This document shows, piece after piece, positions 1 to 13,709 of a stretch of DNA of 64,000 nucleotides. Each line of letters opens with the position of its first letter. The first letter of the stretch is position 1. The notes beneath the pieces were generated by a model, which saw nothing but the letters and a program-made list of their open reading frames with translations, did no database searches and was not told where the DNA came from. The translations under genes were made by a program, and so were the position numbers. Source of the DNA: Phoma sp. XZ068 (taxonomy: Eukaryota; Ascomycota; Dothideomycetes; Pleosporales; Didymellaceae); NCBI GenBank assembly GCA_004835665.1, contig RBKR01000013.1, forward strand, positions 1,302,001 to 1,366,000, written 5' to 3'.

Positions 1-189
1 GTGGGACTCGGTTGCGGCTCTCGTGTGTTTCCTGATGTGTGAACATGTGCAGGAGGTAGATATCTGATCGTTTCCTCGTTTCTCTAGTGTCTTTTGCTCG
101 TCTGTTGTCTTCGTTTGTTCTCTTCGTCTCGTTCTCTCTTCTTGCATTCTCGGTCTGGTACCAGTTCATTCACAGCCGGACTGTCCATC

Positions 190-1476
190 ATGACTTCCTC
201 GACTTCCCGGATATCCATTCTCCTTCTCACATCACTCATCACAGCCCACGCATCGAGCCTCTTCCCCCGGCAAGCGCAGACATGTGGAGGCGTCCAGGGT
301 CTACAACAATGCGGCGCCAGCTTTCCCTCGGACTTCTGCTGCCCCAAAGACTCCACCTGCATGTCTCTGAACAGTGCAGATGTCCAGTCCGTCATCTGCT
401 GTCCTGCCGGCTCCGACTGTGCCTTCATCCAGCCCATCACCTGCGACGTCACCCAGCTCAACGCCACCCTCCACCCTGACAACCAGATGCACCTCTCCGA
501 CACCACCGGCGTGGAGCTCCCTACCTGTGGCACCAAGTGCTGTCCGCTTGGCTACTCGTGCAAGAGCGGCATGTGCTCGAAAGACCCAGTCCCAACACCA
601 ACATCATCCGCCTCGTCCACACCCTCCGCAACCAAGCCTGCATCCTCGTCCCAAACCTCCGAGTGCCCAGCGCCTGTGCCCGTAAAGCAGGGCTTCGACG
701 GCAGGTCCTTCGCCGCTGGTCTCTTCCCTGGTCTCGTCCTCGGTGCCCTGGGTGCGATTGGACTGATGTGGCTGATCAACAAGCGCCGCGAGAAGCAGAG
801 CGAGAAGAAGTACTCAGGCGACTTTGGCCACGTCGCGCGGCAAATCAGCGACCCCATCTACGACCCCGAACACGCCGCGCGCGTAGATTTCATCCGGCAG
901 CCCTCGCACTCGACCCACCGCTCGCCCGGCTCCTACAACTCCAACACCGCCATGGTCTCAAACGGCATGCCCTCCAAGCCCACCGTCGGAACCGGCCTCA
1001 CCCCCCGCATCAGAAGCATGTGGGACCGCACCCCCAAGCTAAACTTCGGCTTCACAAACCACAACGCCGGACTGCCGCCCAACCCCCAACCCACACGCCC
1101 CGTCCCCGCCATCCGCGCCGGCAGCTCCGACCGCGACCCCTACAAAACTCCCAACTTCACACCCCACCGCACCCCCTCGCAGCGGCGGACGAGCAGATCC
1201 AGCCGCTCCCGCCGCCGCCGCGACCCAGAAATGGAGCAGCGTCGGCCTCCGCCGCCCGACCGCGTCGACAGTACCGAAACGATAGATGTGCTGATGCCCG
1301 CGCCCAATCTGTCGTTTCTTGCACCGCCCAAGGCGCCGGGGATGCGGGATAGGGAGAATCGCGCGACGTGCGATAGTGGGACGACGACGTTTACGAAACT
1401 CATGGAGAGGGCGGGGTTTGATGATGATGTGAATCGCGATGTTAAGAATTTTAGTAGTCCGGGGAGGCGGTTCTAG
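190..1476 (+). CDS. Cys-rich single-pass cell-surface protein
   Basis: The 428-residue intronless product starts with a signal peptide (about residues 1-23, hydrophobic ILLLTSLITAHA). A Cys-rich ectodomain follows (about 31-130) with paired-Cys motifs (DFCCPK, VICCPAG, TKCCPLGYSC) and one NAT glycosylation site. A Ser/Thr/Pro stalk (135-165) leads to one membrane span (about 174-196, ending MWLINKRR) and a long basic, Pro/Arg-rich cytoplasmic tail. This type I layout suits a wall or plasma-membrane sensor-like protein. I chose the ATG at 190 because it puts the signal peptide at the N-terminus; an in-frame upstream ATG would bury it. The function is not known; I recognise only the architecture. 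Confidence 0.8.
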   Translation: MTSSTSRISILLLTSLITAHASSLFPRQAQTCGGVQGLQQCGASFPSDFCCPKDSTCMSLNSADVQSVICCPAGSDCAFIQPITCDVTQLNATLHPDNQMHLSDTTGVELPTCGTKCCPLGYSCKSGMCSKDPVPTPTSSASSTPSATKPASSSQTSECPAPVPVKQGFDGRSFAAGLFPGLVLGALGAIGLMWLINKRREKQSEKKYSGDFGHVARQISDPIYDPEHAARVDFIRQPSHSTHRSPGSYNSNTAMVSNGMPSKPTVGTGLTPRIRSMWDRTPKLNFGFTNHNAGLPPNPQPTRPVPAIRAGSSDRDPYKTPNFTPHRTPSQRRTSRSSRSRRRRDPEMEQRRPPPPDRVDSTETIDVLMPAPNLSFLAPPKAPGMRDRENRATCDSGTTTFTKLMERAGFDDDVNRDVKNFSSPGRRF

Positions 1477-2342
1477 TAAGTAGGTAGGTGGTGATGGGAG
1501 GATGTAATGAATTCTTTTCTTTTGTTAGCCAAGGCAAGGCAAGGCAAGGGGCAGTAGATCTGTTCCTGGGAACATTGGGTATTGATACCAGAGACCAGAT
1601 GATTTGACGACGACCATGATGATACCACTCCTTCTATTCTTGGATTATTCAGTATATATTCATAGCTTTGATAGCCATTTTAACTTTTACATACACATAC
1701 ACTCTCAGTCTGACTTTGCTCATGCGTTTGCGTGTGACTTTGCTTCTGCTCGTGATGAAGATATAGACAAACATAGACATGGCCGTACCAAAACTCCTTT
1801 CCTGACCCAAACACCTGCGTACACCACCATGTAATCACTTGACAGCAAGAACACGTCGCAATAAATCTCCTTATACTCCGCCTATAAAATAGTATTGTAT
1901 TAAAGTTTCATTTTTTATATATATTTATACGGTCTTTGTTTTCAGATATTCAGTAGATTTAGTAGGTTCAGTAGATTCAAGCGTTATCACGCGTTCGTTA
2001 CTTTGTAAACGACATTACCAAGTCTAAGTTTGAATATTGCTGAATGAAGGTACCCGGCTACGGCAACAAAAACCTCGCATCGCAGCACCGGTACCGTAGG
2101 GCGTGTGCAATTCGGGAAGGTGCGTTCTGGAAACACGCCCTCTGCGGTATTTATTTTCAACATGTTATTTCAGGCTGATTGCACTTGTTTGGTTTGGGCA
2201 GCATTGCGACATGTTGGCGATGGTGATGGTGCTGAGGACATGGTAGGGAGGCCTAGGGCGTGGCAGCCTGATTTCGATAGTGAGGGATCCTCCACGCCCT
2301 TTTCTGACCGATGAAACGTGCAACGCGAATGGGAGGAGGGGG
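1477..2342. other. Intergenic spacer, 3' flank of surface protein gene
   Basis: No convincing coding frame. It holds an imperfect pentanucleotide tract (about 1531-1550) and an AT-rich stretch (about 1880-1940) that probably contains the 3' end signals of the upstream gene. Confidence 0.5.
1531..1550. repeat. Short AAGGC tandem repeat
   Basis: Roughly four head-to-tail copies of AAGGC in the 3' flank of the first gene. It is a simple microsatellite and no function is implied. Confidence 0.8.
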
Positions 2343-2350
2343 TATAAATA
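2343..2350 (+). promoter_or_regulatory. TATA box of the GNAT gene
   Basis: TATAAATA lies 149 nt upstream of the ATG at 2499, directly after a G-rich stretch. It is a plausible TATA element with a long leader. Confidence 0.5.
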
Positions 2351-2498
2351 CACCACCACCACGGGTACATCTCAGGGTTAAGTCGGAGCAAGCACGGCGC
2401 AGCGCAGCATAGCGGAATTTGAGTCACGAAGAGTTGGAATTAGAAAGACCTTGAGAGTTCGAAAGATTGAAGTCTGGAGTCAGGAAGAGTCGAACAAC

Positions 2499-3279
2499 AT
2501 GGATCCCACTCTCCACACGCCCCGCCTCAAACTCACGCTCGTCACGCACGCAGCGGACGGCAGCGACGAGCTGTCCTGGCTGCACGAGTTGAGGAGTGAT
2601 ACGCGGAGCACGGCGTGGAGGTACGCATTCACATCAACCCCATTTCTCCTCTCCTCTCCTCTATCCAACCCGTTATCCAACCCTCAAAACATACCTGACG
2701 CAAAACAGCATCCACCCACCCAGCACAACCCCCTCGGAAACCCAAAAAATCAGCTCCCGATTCCTGCACCCCCCAACAAGCCCTACAGACCCCACAAAGA
2801 AAATCATCAAAATCGCCTACGCCGTGCACGAACTCCTCCCCAACCAACCCTCCAAATTCATAGGCCTCATCACCATCGTCACACTCTCCGCATTCAACCT
2901 CCCTCTCCCCGCGCACCTCGTCATCCCCACTTCCGACGAAGAAAGGACCCACGTCGTCGAACTCGCGTACTCCTTCCTCCCCCACGCTTGGGGCAAGGGG
3001 TATGCGACTGAGTCTCTAACAGCCGTTTTCGCCGCGTGTCGACGTGCGCCGGGGGCGTTTGAGCCGTGGGAGAGGGTGTGGATGCGTGTTATTGTTAATG
3101 GGCGGAATCCGGCGAGTGTGCGGGTGATGAGAAAGATGAGTGCTGAGGGGGTGGTGGAGAAGGGGGTGTATGTGTGGAAGGGGGAGAAGATATTTATTGG
3201 GGGGGAGTGGAGGACGGAGGATGATTTGTGTATTTTTGGGGGGTGGGTTTGCGGTGGTGATGCTGACGAAGCTGTGTAG
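2499..3279 (+). CDS. GNAT-family N-acetyltransferase
   Basis: Two exons, 2499-2620 and 2709-3279, joined by an 88-nt GT/AG intron with a split Ser codon, give about 230 residues. The N-terminal TPRLKLTLV strand is typical of RimJ-type GNATs, and HAWGKGYATESL matches the acetyl-CoA pyrophosphate-binding loop (R/Q-x-x-G-x-G/A). VNGRNPASVRVMRKM is the usual Asn/Ser-containing alpha4 segment. The protein should transfer an acetyl group from acetyl-CoA to a small-molecule or N-terminal amine; the substrate cannot be told. There is no targeting signal, so it is probably cytosolic. Codon use is GC-rich like its neighbours. Confidence 0.85.
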
Positions 3280-3439
3280 GTGTGTAGTTGTGTGAAGGGG
3301 GTGAGTGGGTGGTGCGTGTAGAAAGAGGGGATGTGTGGTATATAGATTTATATTTATACATCACGAATCTGTTCTGTCTGATTTGATTTGATTTAATAAC
3401 TCCACAGACCAACGCCATCAATGCAGATTACCATGCAAA

Positions 3440-5653
<2,214 letters not shown>

Positions 5654-7167
5654 CCATGAATTCAGGACATCCTGAACTCGGCCTCGAGATTTAATAATTA
5701 CACTCTCGTCAACTTGTACACTTCACTCGATGCCAGGTGTCACATAGCTCCATTCCTAATCGAGACAGGGGTCCACTGGGGCCCCCGTGCGGCGTGGCAT
5801 GCGGAGCCTCGGGGAAGACCACAGCCTCGTTGCTCCAACACCGACTGGGCTGACGATGATGTAGTACGCGCGGAGCCCGCACAGCCTCTTGAACACCATC
5901 TAACAATAGCGATGGAGGGAAGTATATGGCTGTACCAACGGATGCGTGTGTTGTGTTTAAAGCATTTAATTCATCATTATCACCACCTCGTATTGTCGTA
6001 AATGATTGCAAACATGGCCCAAAACATGCCTCTCTTCTTACAGCAGCTGCGATTTCTATTCTTCGTCTTCTGTCCATATCTTCCTCTGTACAACTGTTAC
6101 TACTCTAAGCGCGCGGATACAGTACCTCAGTCTGCCACACCAAGTCCAAGTCCACACTGATCTCGCAATGCAACCACGAGCTTTCCATCTTGGAAACATG
6201 AAGCATATTCAGCTTTACCTGGTGAAGGTACCGGAGTATTGAAAGACAGCACGTCCATCTGCCAGGAGCCAAAGAAACAAAGCTGCACCCAGCAACCGCA
6301 CCGGACGGCTCGACAAACATATCCTTTTTCGTCGGAACAGCGACAACAATCCCAGACTGAGAAGGTCAGCGTACTCTCACTTCCTCATCGCACGTAACCA
6401 CGTCCACTTGAGCCGGGCGTGAGTGCAACGCAAGACAAATCCAGCCATCGACCTGGGGGACCTCCCTCACACAATGTAATCCTACTCGCACTACCACCAG
6501 ACCACTCCACAAACTCGTCGACGACAATTATCCGACTCACTCCCCGTCCTTACCCGTCCTCGATAAACAGTGATTCAAGTCCTGTTCATCTGACGCGGAT
6601 GCGATTGCGGTGGGTACAGAGTGTACATCGAGCGCCACGCTGCTGGTCACCATGGATGTCGACTAGGGCGTGGAGGTGATGGGGTTGGTTATTCGTGATG
6701 TTACTGTTCCTGTTCATTACGATGATTATTGGTTTTTTTCTTCGCTGGAGGATTTTAAGAGGGCTGTTAGGACAGGGGTAGAAGGGATGGTGGTGTCTTA
6801 ATAGGAGGGATATGTATGAGTCCCTTCCTGAGCAAGAGGGGGAAAAGAAAGGGATTGGGTATTTGTTGGCGACGAGCTGAGATGTGTAGCTGTAATTGAG
6901 GCTGTTTGTCATGCGATCGTTGATTCCTCTGCTTTAAGTCATAAAGTCACGTCGTAGCCATTCAACAAGACAGACATGGTGGTTTGACGTTTTATCATTC
7001 CAGTGGTAGCCCAGTAAACGGGTCCCTGTTTCGACTCCGTATGCCATTGCAAGAGTAATCATCCCATAGACGCCCTCCGCCAATGCCATGCCATGCCACG
7101 CCACAACGCGCCGTCATCCTCGTCCTAACACCACAGCCCCATGCCTCTCATCGTTGATTGAGGACAT
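5654..7167. other. Intergenic spacer without a recognisable gene
   Basis: Read in both directions. Short open stretches exist but have no family motif, no consistent codon bias and no convincing splice structure. It includes the 5' flank of the mannosidase gene and the 3' flank of RPL38. Confidence 0.5.
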
Positions 7168-7640
7168 TTATGCGGCCGCGTGCCTGCCCTTGGGGTTCTT
7201 CTTGCCGACGTCGGAGATGGTAAGACCTGTTCTAATCAGCGGATATTCACATTGTGATGGACGTCGAGCGGCGTACCCGGGGGAAGCGACTGCTTGAGCT
7301 TCTCGGCCTTGTCGGTGTCCTTGAGGACGAGGGTGTAGACGTTCCTCGAGCAGCGGACCTTGAACTTGATGTTGTTGACCTTCTTGTTCTTCTTTATGCG
7401 CGCGGCTGTCATTCTCGTCAGTCCCATTCGTTCGTCGAGTTTCACACACGTCGGCGCCGCGAATTGCATGCGTCCTGGCCTCGGGCTGGCATCTGCACCA
7501 TTCCCATGCGCATGCGGGCTCCTCCGCCTCTTCCTCGTTCATTCATGTTTCGCGGAGTGTGTAATTGGGCACGTACACTGGGCATCCTTGCGGCGGCAGA
7601 TCTCGATGAACTGCTTGATGTCGGAGACTTCGGAAGGCAT
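7168..7640 (-). CDS. RPL38: 60S ribosomal protein L38 (eL38)
   Basis: Three exons, 7640-7577, 7405-7277 and 7226-7168, give 83 residues. Recognisable eL38 blocks run through the junctions: [20 protein letters not shown], then [39 protein letters not shown], and a last exon supplying [13 protein letters not shown]. Every junction restores the frame with GT/AG signals. The protein sits in the large ribosomal subunit. Small exons and an intron close to the ATG are usual for fungal ribosomal-protein genes. The start is fixed by the conserved N-terminus. Confidence 0.97.
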
Positions 7641-7978
7641 GTTGGCGGCGGTGGGTGATCGAGTCGTGAAAAATCTCAAAGGTCGCTGGAAGTTCGCAAA
7701 CCTGTACGGCGCCGGGCAGCCAAATCGTTGTGGTCTCGCTTATGCGCGCACGGGCTGCCATGGGGCGGTGCCGCGTTAGGATGAGAAGGGGATGGTGGGG
7801 TGAAAAGTGGGGATTGCTGTGGCGGAGGCGAGACGTTACGGATGCCTGGAGCGACGACTGGAAGAGGTGGTGCTTGCGAACGTTGAGTTGTCCATAATAC
7901 CTACTCGACTGCGCTCTTCCTCTTCCTTATCCCGCAGAGTGTGGAACGTAGCCACTCAACTAACGATTCATCCTCGAC

Positions 7979-8504
7979 ATGCCGACGCCACTCGATCGCG
8001 CAACGAGCCAACGTGTAGGTCACTTCTGGTCCTGGAACCTGATATACGTTGTGTGTATGCTGGTCAGATGAGCACCCAAGTGCTGACAATGCCAGGCTCC
8101 CTTCTTCGCCTTTGCGGCGCTCATCACGGGTGTTGCTGCGTGGAGCATCTGGGGCCAGGATCTGTTTCCTAGCGCAGATCCTACTGGTGGTATGTATCTC
8201 TTGAGCCTTCCATCTGGTAGCTCGAAGACTTCGATAGATATATTGATTGTAGGCGAGTACTGACAGATTGACAGACCCGGACACGTGGACACGTGACCAA
8301 TGCATCGCCTGGCTCAACCACGTAAGTATATGCAACCTGTCCATCGTGCTGCTCGATGCACTATCTCATTTTCTGTACTGACATCGTAAACAGCGAAACT
8401 TGCACCCTTCACCCCTCGCAACTACAGCTGAGCTACTCGAGCGCATCAAGGCCAACATGAGGGTTGCTAGAGACGGCAACTATGGCGCGACTGACCGTCA
8501 GTAG
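7979..8504 (+). CDS. Conserved 95-residue membrane microprotein with C-terminal helix-extension-helix-like motif
   Basis: Four exons, 7979-8014, 8096-8189, 8275-8321 and 8394-8504, all with GT/AG introns and preserved phase. The product has a short basic start, a membrane span encoded by exon 2 (FFAFAALITGVAAWSIW), a short lumenal loop, then DTWTRDQCIAWLNHRNL and ELLERIKANMR. The last segment resembles the SAP/LEM-like pattern in which Trp-Thr-x-x-x-hydrophobic is followed by an ELLxRVKAN helix. Proteins of this shape are widespread but uncharacterised in ascomycetes. No exon exceeds 111 nt, so ORF scans would miss it. It is divergent from RPL38 with 338 nt between start codons. Function unknown. 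Confidence 0.75.
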
Positions 8505-8977
8505 GCGTCTATGTGCGAATGAGAGTACCTTGTTACAAATTGCTATCAGCGTGGAGTTCCTGTTACCTTTGATCATCAGCTTGGATACCCTATTCAGAGT
8601 ATATAAATGTAGTATCATTTTGCAGTTCCTTGCAGCACCACAACCTTTGTATTTAAATCTTCAAGCAGCAGCTGGCACGAACCGAGTTCCAATGTCTCCA
8701 CATACATTCATAATCGTCAATGCTACGCTACGCTTCAAATTGTCTGAAGAGTATGGTAAACCCGCATAATCCCTACTTTGGAGCCAAGGTTGCAATCTTC
8801 GAAAGCCTGTGCCCATAACAGAGGACTACAAAACCCACTCTGCTGCTGTTTGATCACCGAACCCTCGCAAATACGAATGTTGATTGAGTACCTCCAGCCT
8901 CAATTTTCGTAATTTCAAAACTCAAGCGGTCGTCCATTGTCTCCACCAAGTAGCCATCAGATCGCCAGAATCACCGC
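8505..8977. other. Convergent 3' spacer
   Basis: Lies between two converging genes. No coding frame or structured RNA was recognised. Confidence 0.5.
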
Positions 8978-11220
8978 CTAGACCTCACTAACGGCTCCTT
9001 CGAACTCTGCCAACATGGCCTCACTAGCGTTGTAGTCCTGCTCTTCCTCCACCATCATCAACTCCTCCTCAGCCATCTCCTGCCTCAGACGCTCCAACTC
9101 CTCCGCCATACGCTGCCTGTGAGGTGCCAGCCTCTCATCGACTGCGGCTTTCTTCCTTACCATCTCCGCACGCCTCTCACGTATAGTGTTCAATTGCTTG
9201 CGCTGTTCGGCAAGCTCAATCTCGAGCGATATAGAACGTGGGCTTGGAGAGGCAGTGAATGGACGAGGAAAATGGGTCGGCGTGAGAGGTGGGATGATAT
9301 CAGTCTTGATGCGCTTGACGTCGGGTGGAGGGGTAAGAGTGTCCTCGGGAGCGCGTTTGATGGGCGCAAAGGGTGAAGAAGGAACGGCCGGCTTCTGTAG
9401 CAGCGTGGAAAGGTTCGTGTTGATAGCTGCTGGCTTCGTCACAGCTTTCTTCAGCGGCGAGGTAAAGCCCTTCGTACCGTTCTTCATGAAGTCTTTGTTA
9501 TTCGGGATGATGTTAGCAGGAAGGCTTGTAGCTGAGATGGCAGCATCGAGAATACTGGGCATATCTGCAGGGTGCGGTACTGTGAGCTCGGTTGTTACCT
9601 CCACGGGCAGGTTTTCAGGAACCACATCTGCCATGTCGGGATCAGTTTTGTCATCGATTTTCTCAACAGATTTCTTGACAAAATCCTTGCTCGTAGTGTC
9701 TGCGTTCGCATCGGGGGTAGATGTCATGTTGGCACCTTTCTTGGCCGACTTCTTCGAATTCACAGCGACAGAATCGCCATCGTCACCCACCGTGGCAGCA
9801 GGAGCGCTACTAGTAGCTTGTCCATTTGAGATAGTCTTGGAAGGTGCAGGTGCAGAGGAGTCGTCCTTGGACCTTGTTGGAGTTGACTGAAGCTCACTGG
9901 ATGCTAATGTGCCGAGTGTCATGTCTCCATTGACAGCCGCGGACTCTGTGCTCATAGTGGATGCCATGTCAGGAGTTGAGGGCGCAGAAGTTGAGGTCGT
10001 AGAGGTGGGTGTTTGCTTGGTCTGTTGCTTTCTCACCAGAACTTTTGGCTAGATATAAGGTTAGCAGGCGGCGCAGGCTCTTTTCCTTCAAGTAAGAAAT
10101 CAAAATGACGTCAAAAAGCAGAAAGCAAAACGCACTGAAGGAAGGCAGTCTCTCACCTGAGCAGACTGAGACTTCTTTGAGACCTTGGTAGGTGTCGAAG
10201 GCGTGTCAGGAGGGGCAGGCGACGACGTGCGCATCGAGTTCTCGCCGTCATTCTTGCTTCCTGGCGTAGCACCTAACATAAGCATAGGAACAGGCTCGAG
10301 CTCTAGGGCATGAGGTTCTTTCTTTGCGAAGGTCTTGTTAGTTGCATCGAATGTCAGCTCCATATTTCTGTCTAGAATCGATTCTGCGATCCGAGTTAGC
10401 GCTACCCATTATTCGAAATTCAATATTTACCTTTGCTGCGGTAGTGAAAGCGAAAGATGGTCCAAGGCTCGTTACCTGGACGCTTTGCACTAATCTTCTT
10501 TCGCTCACGAGTACCCTTCGCTCCGTCTAGGATCGAGCAGTTCTTCTCGAACGTCATCTGATACTGAGGCGTTACGTCCTTGTAGTCAGCAACTGGTAGG
10601 CTGACATCGCCCTTTTTGTCGACCTTATTATACTTGCACGCATCGCTGATCTCGTGTTCCACTCCAAATTGTCGAGTGATGTACACGCGTAGCTCAACAG
10701 TGCCAATGGTCTCGGAAGCTTCTTTGTTGAGGGTCACTGGTCCGGAGTATGCAGCGACTGACATCTCGGTATCGATGACTCCATCTGGCGTCTGGTACAA
10801 GAAACTATCGAAGTCGAGCTTCTTCTTTTGAACTTGCACCGACTTACCAGCAAACGCGTGCGCTTTGCGGCAGACTCCATCGACCATGACATCGTAAGCG
10901 ACAACCAGAGTCTGTTTGGCGTTTGTTAGATAGTCAAAGGCTTCTTCTAATGGTTAACGTACCGGTCCTGCGAAACGACCTTCAACCCGTACTTTGTGAC
11001 CTTCCTCCACAGCAATATAGCAGCAGATGGCCCTGTCACGAGCATCGATATATTGTCCATACTCTTCGAGCGCAGGCACTCGACCTTGGACGTAAAGGTG
11101 AGCTTCGGCCGTGCGGTCAGCTCCTTTCTCGGTGACCTTCATGTTGCCAGAGTCAAAAACGAGGTAGACCGTATACTTGAAAGGCTTTGCGAACGCGTAA
11201 TTATGAGACAGACCTTGCAC
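8978..11220 (-). CDS. Uncharacterised protein: conserved N-terminal fungal domain, disordered middle, C-terminal coiled coil
   Basis: Exons read as 11220-10963, 10911-10431, 10371-10157 and 10048-8978, with consistent phases, give at least 674 residues. The N-terminal two thirds carry a pattern seen in a common uncharacterised fungal family: EEYGQYIDARDRAICCYI, then VEGRFAGP and YDVMVDGVCRK, and later GTVELRVYITRQFG. The middle is Ser/Thr/Pro/Ala-rich and looks disordered. The last 90 residues (from IELAEQRKQL) are a charged coiled coil. The start is unresolved: the frame stays open to 11271 without an ATG, so a tiny 5' exon or another start is likely. It may be a nuclear or scaffold protein, but that is only a guess. 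Confidence 0.7.
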
Positions 11221-12165
11221 TTGAGCGAGGATATAATGGATTGAAGAGTGGCGTAAGGAGAGCTGTAGAAGCTAAAAAGGTAGCAGAAGGCACAAAAATT
11301 GGCGGTGGTAGAGTTATGGTGAAGAAGAGGGAGCGACGTGTTTGGAGCTAACTCATATGCTCAGGTGAGAGAACAATTACGCGATAGGACAAGACAAAGC
11401 AAGGAGAGGACGAGACTCTGGGATGACCAGCCATTAGATACATGCATTCGGTACGCTGAGATTGGTGCAGTGTGTATTAATCAAGAGAAGTGCTCAATCT
11501 TGAAACTAAATTGAAATAAGGTGAGGTGAGGTGAGGTGAACACGGCCGCACCTACCTCATTGCTAGTCTACGACAATGCTCGAACTTTACCGACAAACAC
11601 GACTACCGACAGCAGAGCCGGACTCTGGCTGATAATGTCGTAATTGCTTCATCGCGCCTCAAAATTTGCGTTCAATTACAGCTGACTGCTCCAGAATTGA
11701 CTGAACACTCTTCCAGCGCCACAGCACTCGTCTCTACAACCACAGCGCATTCGCCATTCATTGCTCGATAGTCCTGGGTGCGCAACGACTCTCTGCATGC
11801 TCGAGCATGACGTTGTACGCTCAGGCGCCCTGTCACATGCCAATTCGCTTGCAGCGACAGACTGTTGCTGAAGGCTGGAGATCCAGGTATCATACCCCCA
11901 TGGAGAAGGAACGAGCGGTGACATCACGTGGCCTACACCAAGGACATTACGAAACACGAAGATGCATCCAAGACGTGTAAAGGTGAAAGACACGAGAATG
12001 GGCCGGAGATGGATTGATTAGATCAAGCGTCGGAAGGACGGATACGGCAAGGCTGCGCGCGCCGAGCAACACACGGGCCTTTTTTCGCAGACGGCCGGCA
12101 GCTGCAGCTTGTTTCTCCACGACCTCATATCCCTCACCAGCACCCACCCGCTGAACGCCGCAAAC
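11221..12165. other. Divergent promoter region with GGTGA microsatellite
   Basis: No gene recognised. It contains a short GGTGA tandem repeat at about 11521-11539 and must hold the promoters and leaders of the flanking divergent genes, possibly including a missing first exon of the minus-strand gene. Confidence 0.5.
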
Positions 12166-13507
12166 ATGTTGTCCAGGACCTCCCAACGAACTGCGCAGGT
12201 ACGAATATGCGCCCACGCAAGCAATTGAGGCTGCACACATAGGCCAATGCTAACGCGACATGCAGACGCTCCTGCGGGGCGCCCAGCGCGCAGCTGGCCC
12301 TTCCATGACTGCTCGATGTACGTCGCCGTCACGGTAGCACAGTATTACTGTCACGTGCACCTCGCAAAAACGGTCAATGTCTAACAACATGCAGCCTTCG
12401 CTACCGTCGGCCAGGACATCTTCAAGCCCACCAAGTTCGGCGGCAAGTACACCGTCACCTTGATCCCCGGTGACGGTATCGGTGCTGAAGTCTCCGAGTC
12501 GGTCAAGGAGATCTTCAAGGCGGACAACGTTCCCATTGAGTGGGAGCAGGTTGACGTCTCTGGTGTCGACTCCGGCAACGTCCACTCCGAGGAGCTCCTC
12601 CGCGAGTCCATCGCCTCGCTGAAGCGCAACAAGCTCGGTCTCAAGGGTATCCTCCACACCCCAGTCGAGCGCTCCGGCCACCGCTCGTTCAACGTCGCTC
12701 TTCGCCAGGAGCTCGACATCTACGCCTCGATCGTCCTCCTCAAGAACATCCCCGGCTACGAGACCCGCCACAAGAACATCGACTTCTGCATCATCCGTGA
12801 GAACACCGAGGGCGAGTACTCTGGTCTCGAGCACCAGTCGGTCAGCGGCGTCGTCGAGTCGCTCAAGATCATCACCCGCGAGAAGTCTGAGCGCATTGCC
12901 AAGTTCGCTTTCGCCTTTGCGCTTGCCAACAACCGCAAGAAGGTCACCTGCATCCACAAGGCCAACATCATGAAGCTGGCCGACGGTCTCTTCCGCAACA
13001 CCGTCAAGCGCGTCGGCGAGGACTACCCTACCCTCGAGACCAACGACATGATTGTCGACAACGCCTCCATGCAGTGCGTCTCGCGCCCTCAGCAGTTTGA
13101 CGTCATGGTCATGCCCAACTTGTACGGAGGTATCCTCTCCAACATTGGTGCTGGTCTTGTCGGTGGCCCCGGTATTGTCCCCGGATGCAACATGGGCCGC
13201 AACGTTGCTCTTTTCGAGCCCGGATGCCGTCACGTCGGTCTCGACATCAAGGGCAAGGACCAGGCCAACCCCACTGCTCTGATCCTGTCCGCCGCCATGA
13301 TGCTGCGCCACATTGGTCTCGACGACCACGCCAACCGCATCTCGCAGTCCGTCTACAAGGTCATCGCCGATGGGTATGTATTAACCGCTCTGGACACTCA
13401 AACACACGCTAACATCCACCAGCAAGGTCCGCACCCGCGACATGGGCGGCAACTCGACCACCAACGAGTTCACCCGCGCCGTCCTTGGCCAGATGGAGAA
13501 GGCATAG
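12166..13507 (+). CDS. IDH1: NAD-dependent isocitrate dehydrogenase subunit 1, mitochondrial
   Basis: Exons 12166-12198, 12266-12317, 12395-13373 and 13423-13507 give 382 residues. The start MLSRTSQRTAQ is Arg/Ser-rich without acids, as expected for a mitochondrial targeting peptide. VTLIPGDGIGAEV is the N-terminal motif of the isocitrate/isopropylmalate dehydrogenase family, and NTEGEYSGLEHQ identifies the NAD-IDH regulatory-type subunit. The C-terminus ends GGNSTTNEFTRAV. It works with a catalytic IDH2 subunit to convert isocitrate to 2-oxoglutarate in the citric acid cycle. Two small 5' exons and one short 3' exon are typical of the fungal gene. The strong C-ending codon bias fits high expression. 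Confidence 0.96.
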
Positions 13508-13709
13508 ATATAGGTAACACTTGTCTATAACGTTTTGCTTGACGATTGGATGGTCTACACTTGTACAACTAGTTCAGCGGAGTGTGGATAGAGCTGTACT
13601 TCTAGTTGGTATATAGCATGCTGCATGATTGAATTGACATTCTTATACCCTCCTGGATATGCCGCAACCCAAACGCCTCGCTATGCATGGTATCGTAAAA
13701 ACTTTTCTT

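Noticed and set aside
7013..7045. tRNA gene suggested by a GTTTCGACTCC box-B-like stretch
   Set aside because: No matching A box, acceptor stem or anticodon arm can be folded around it.
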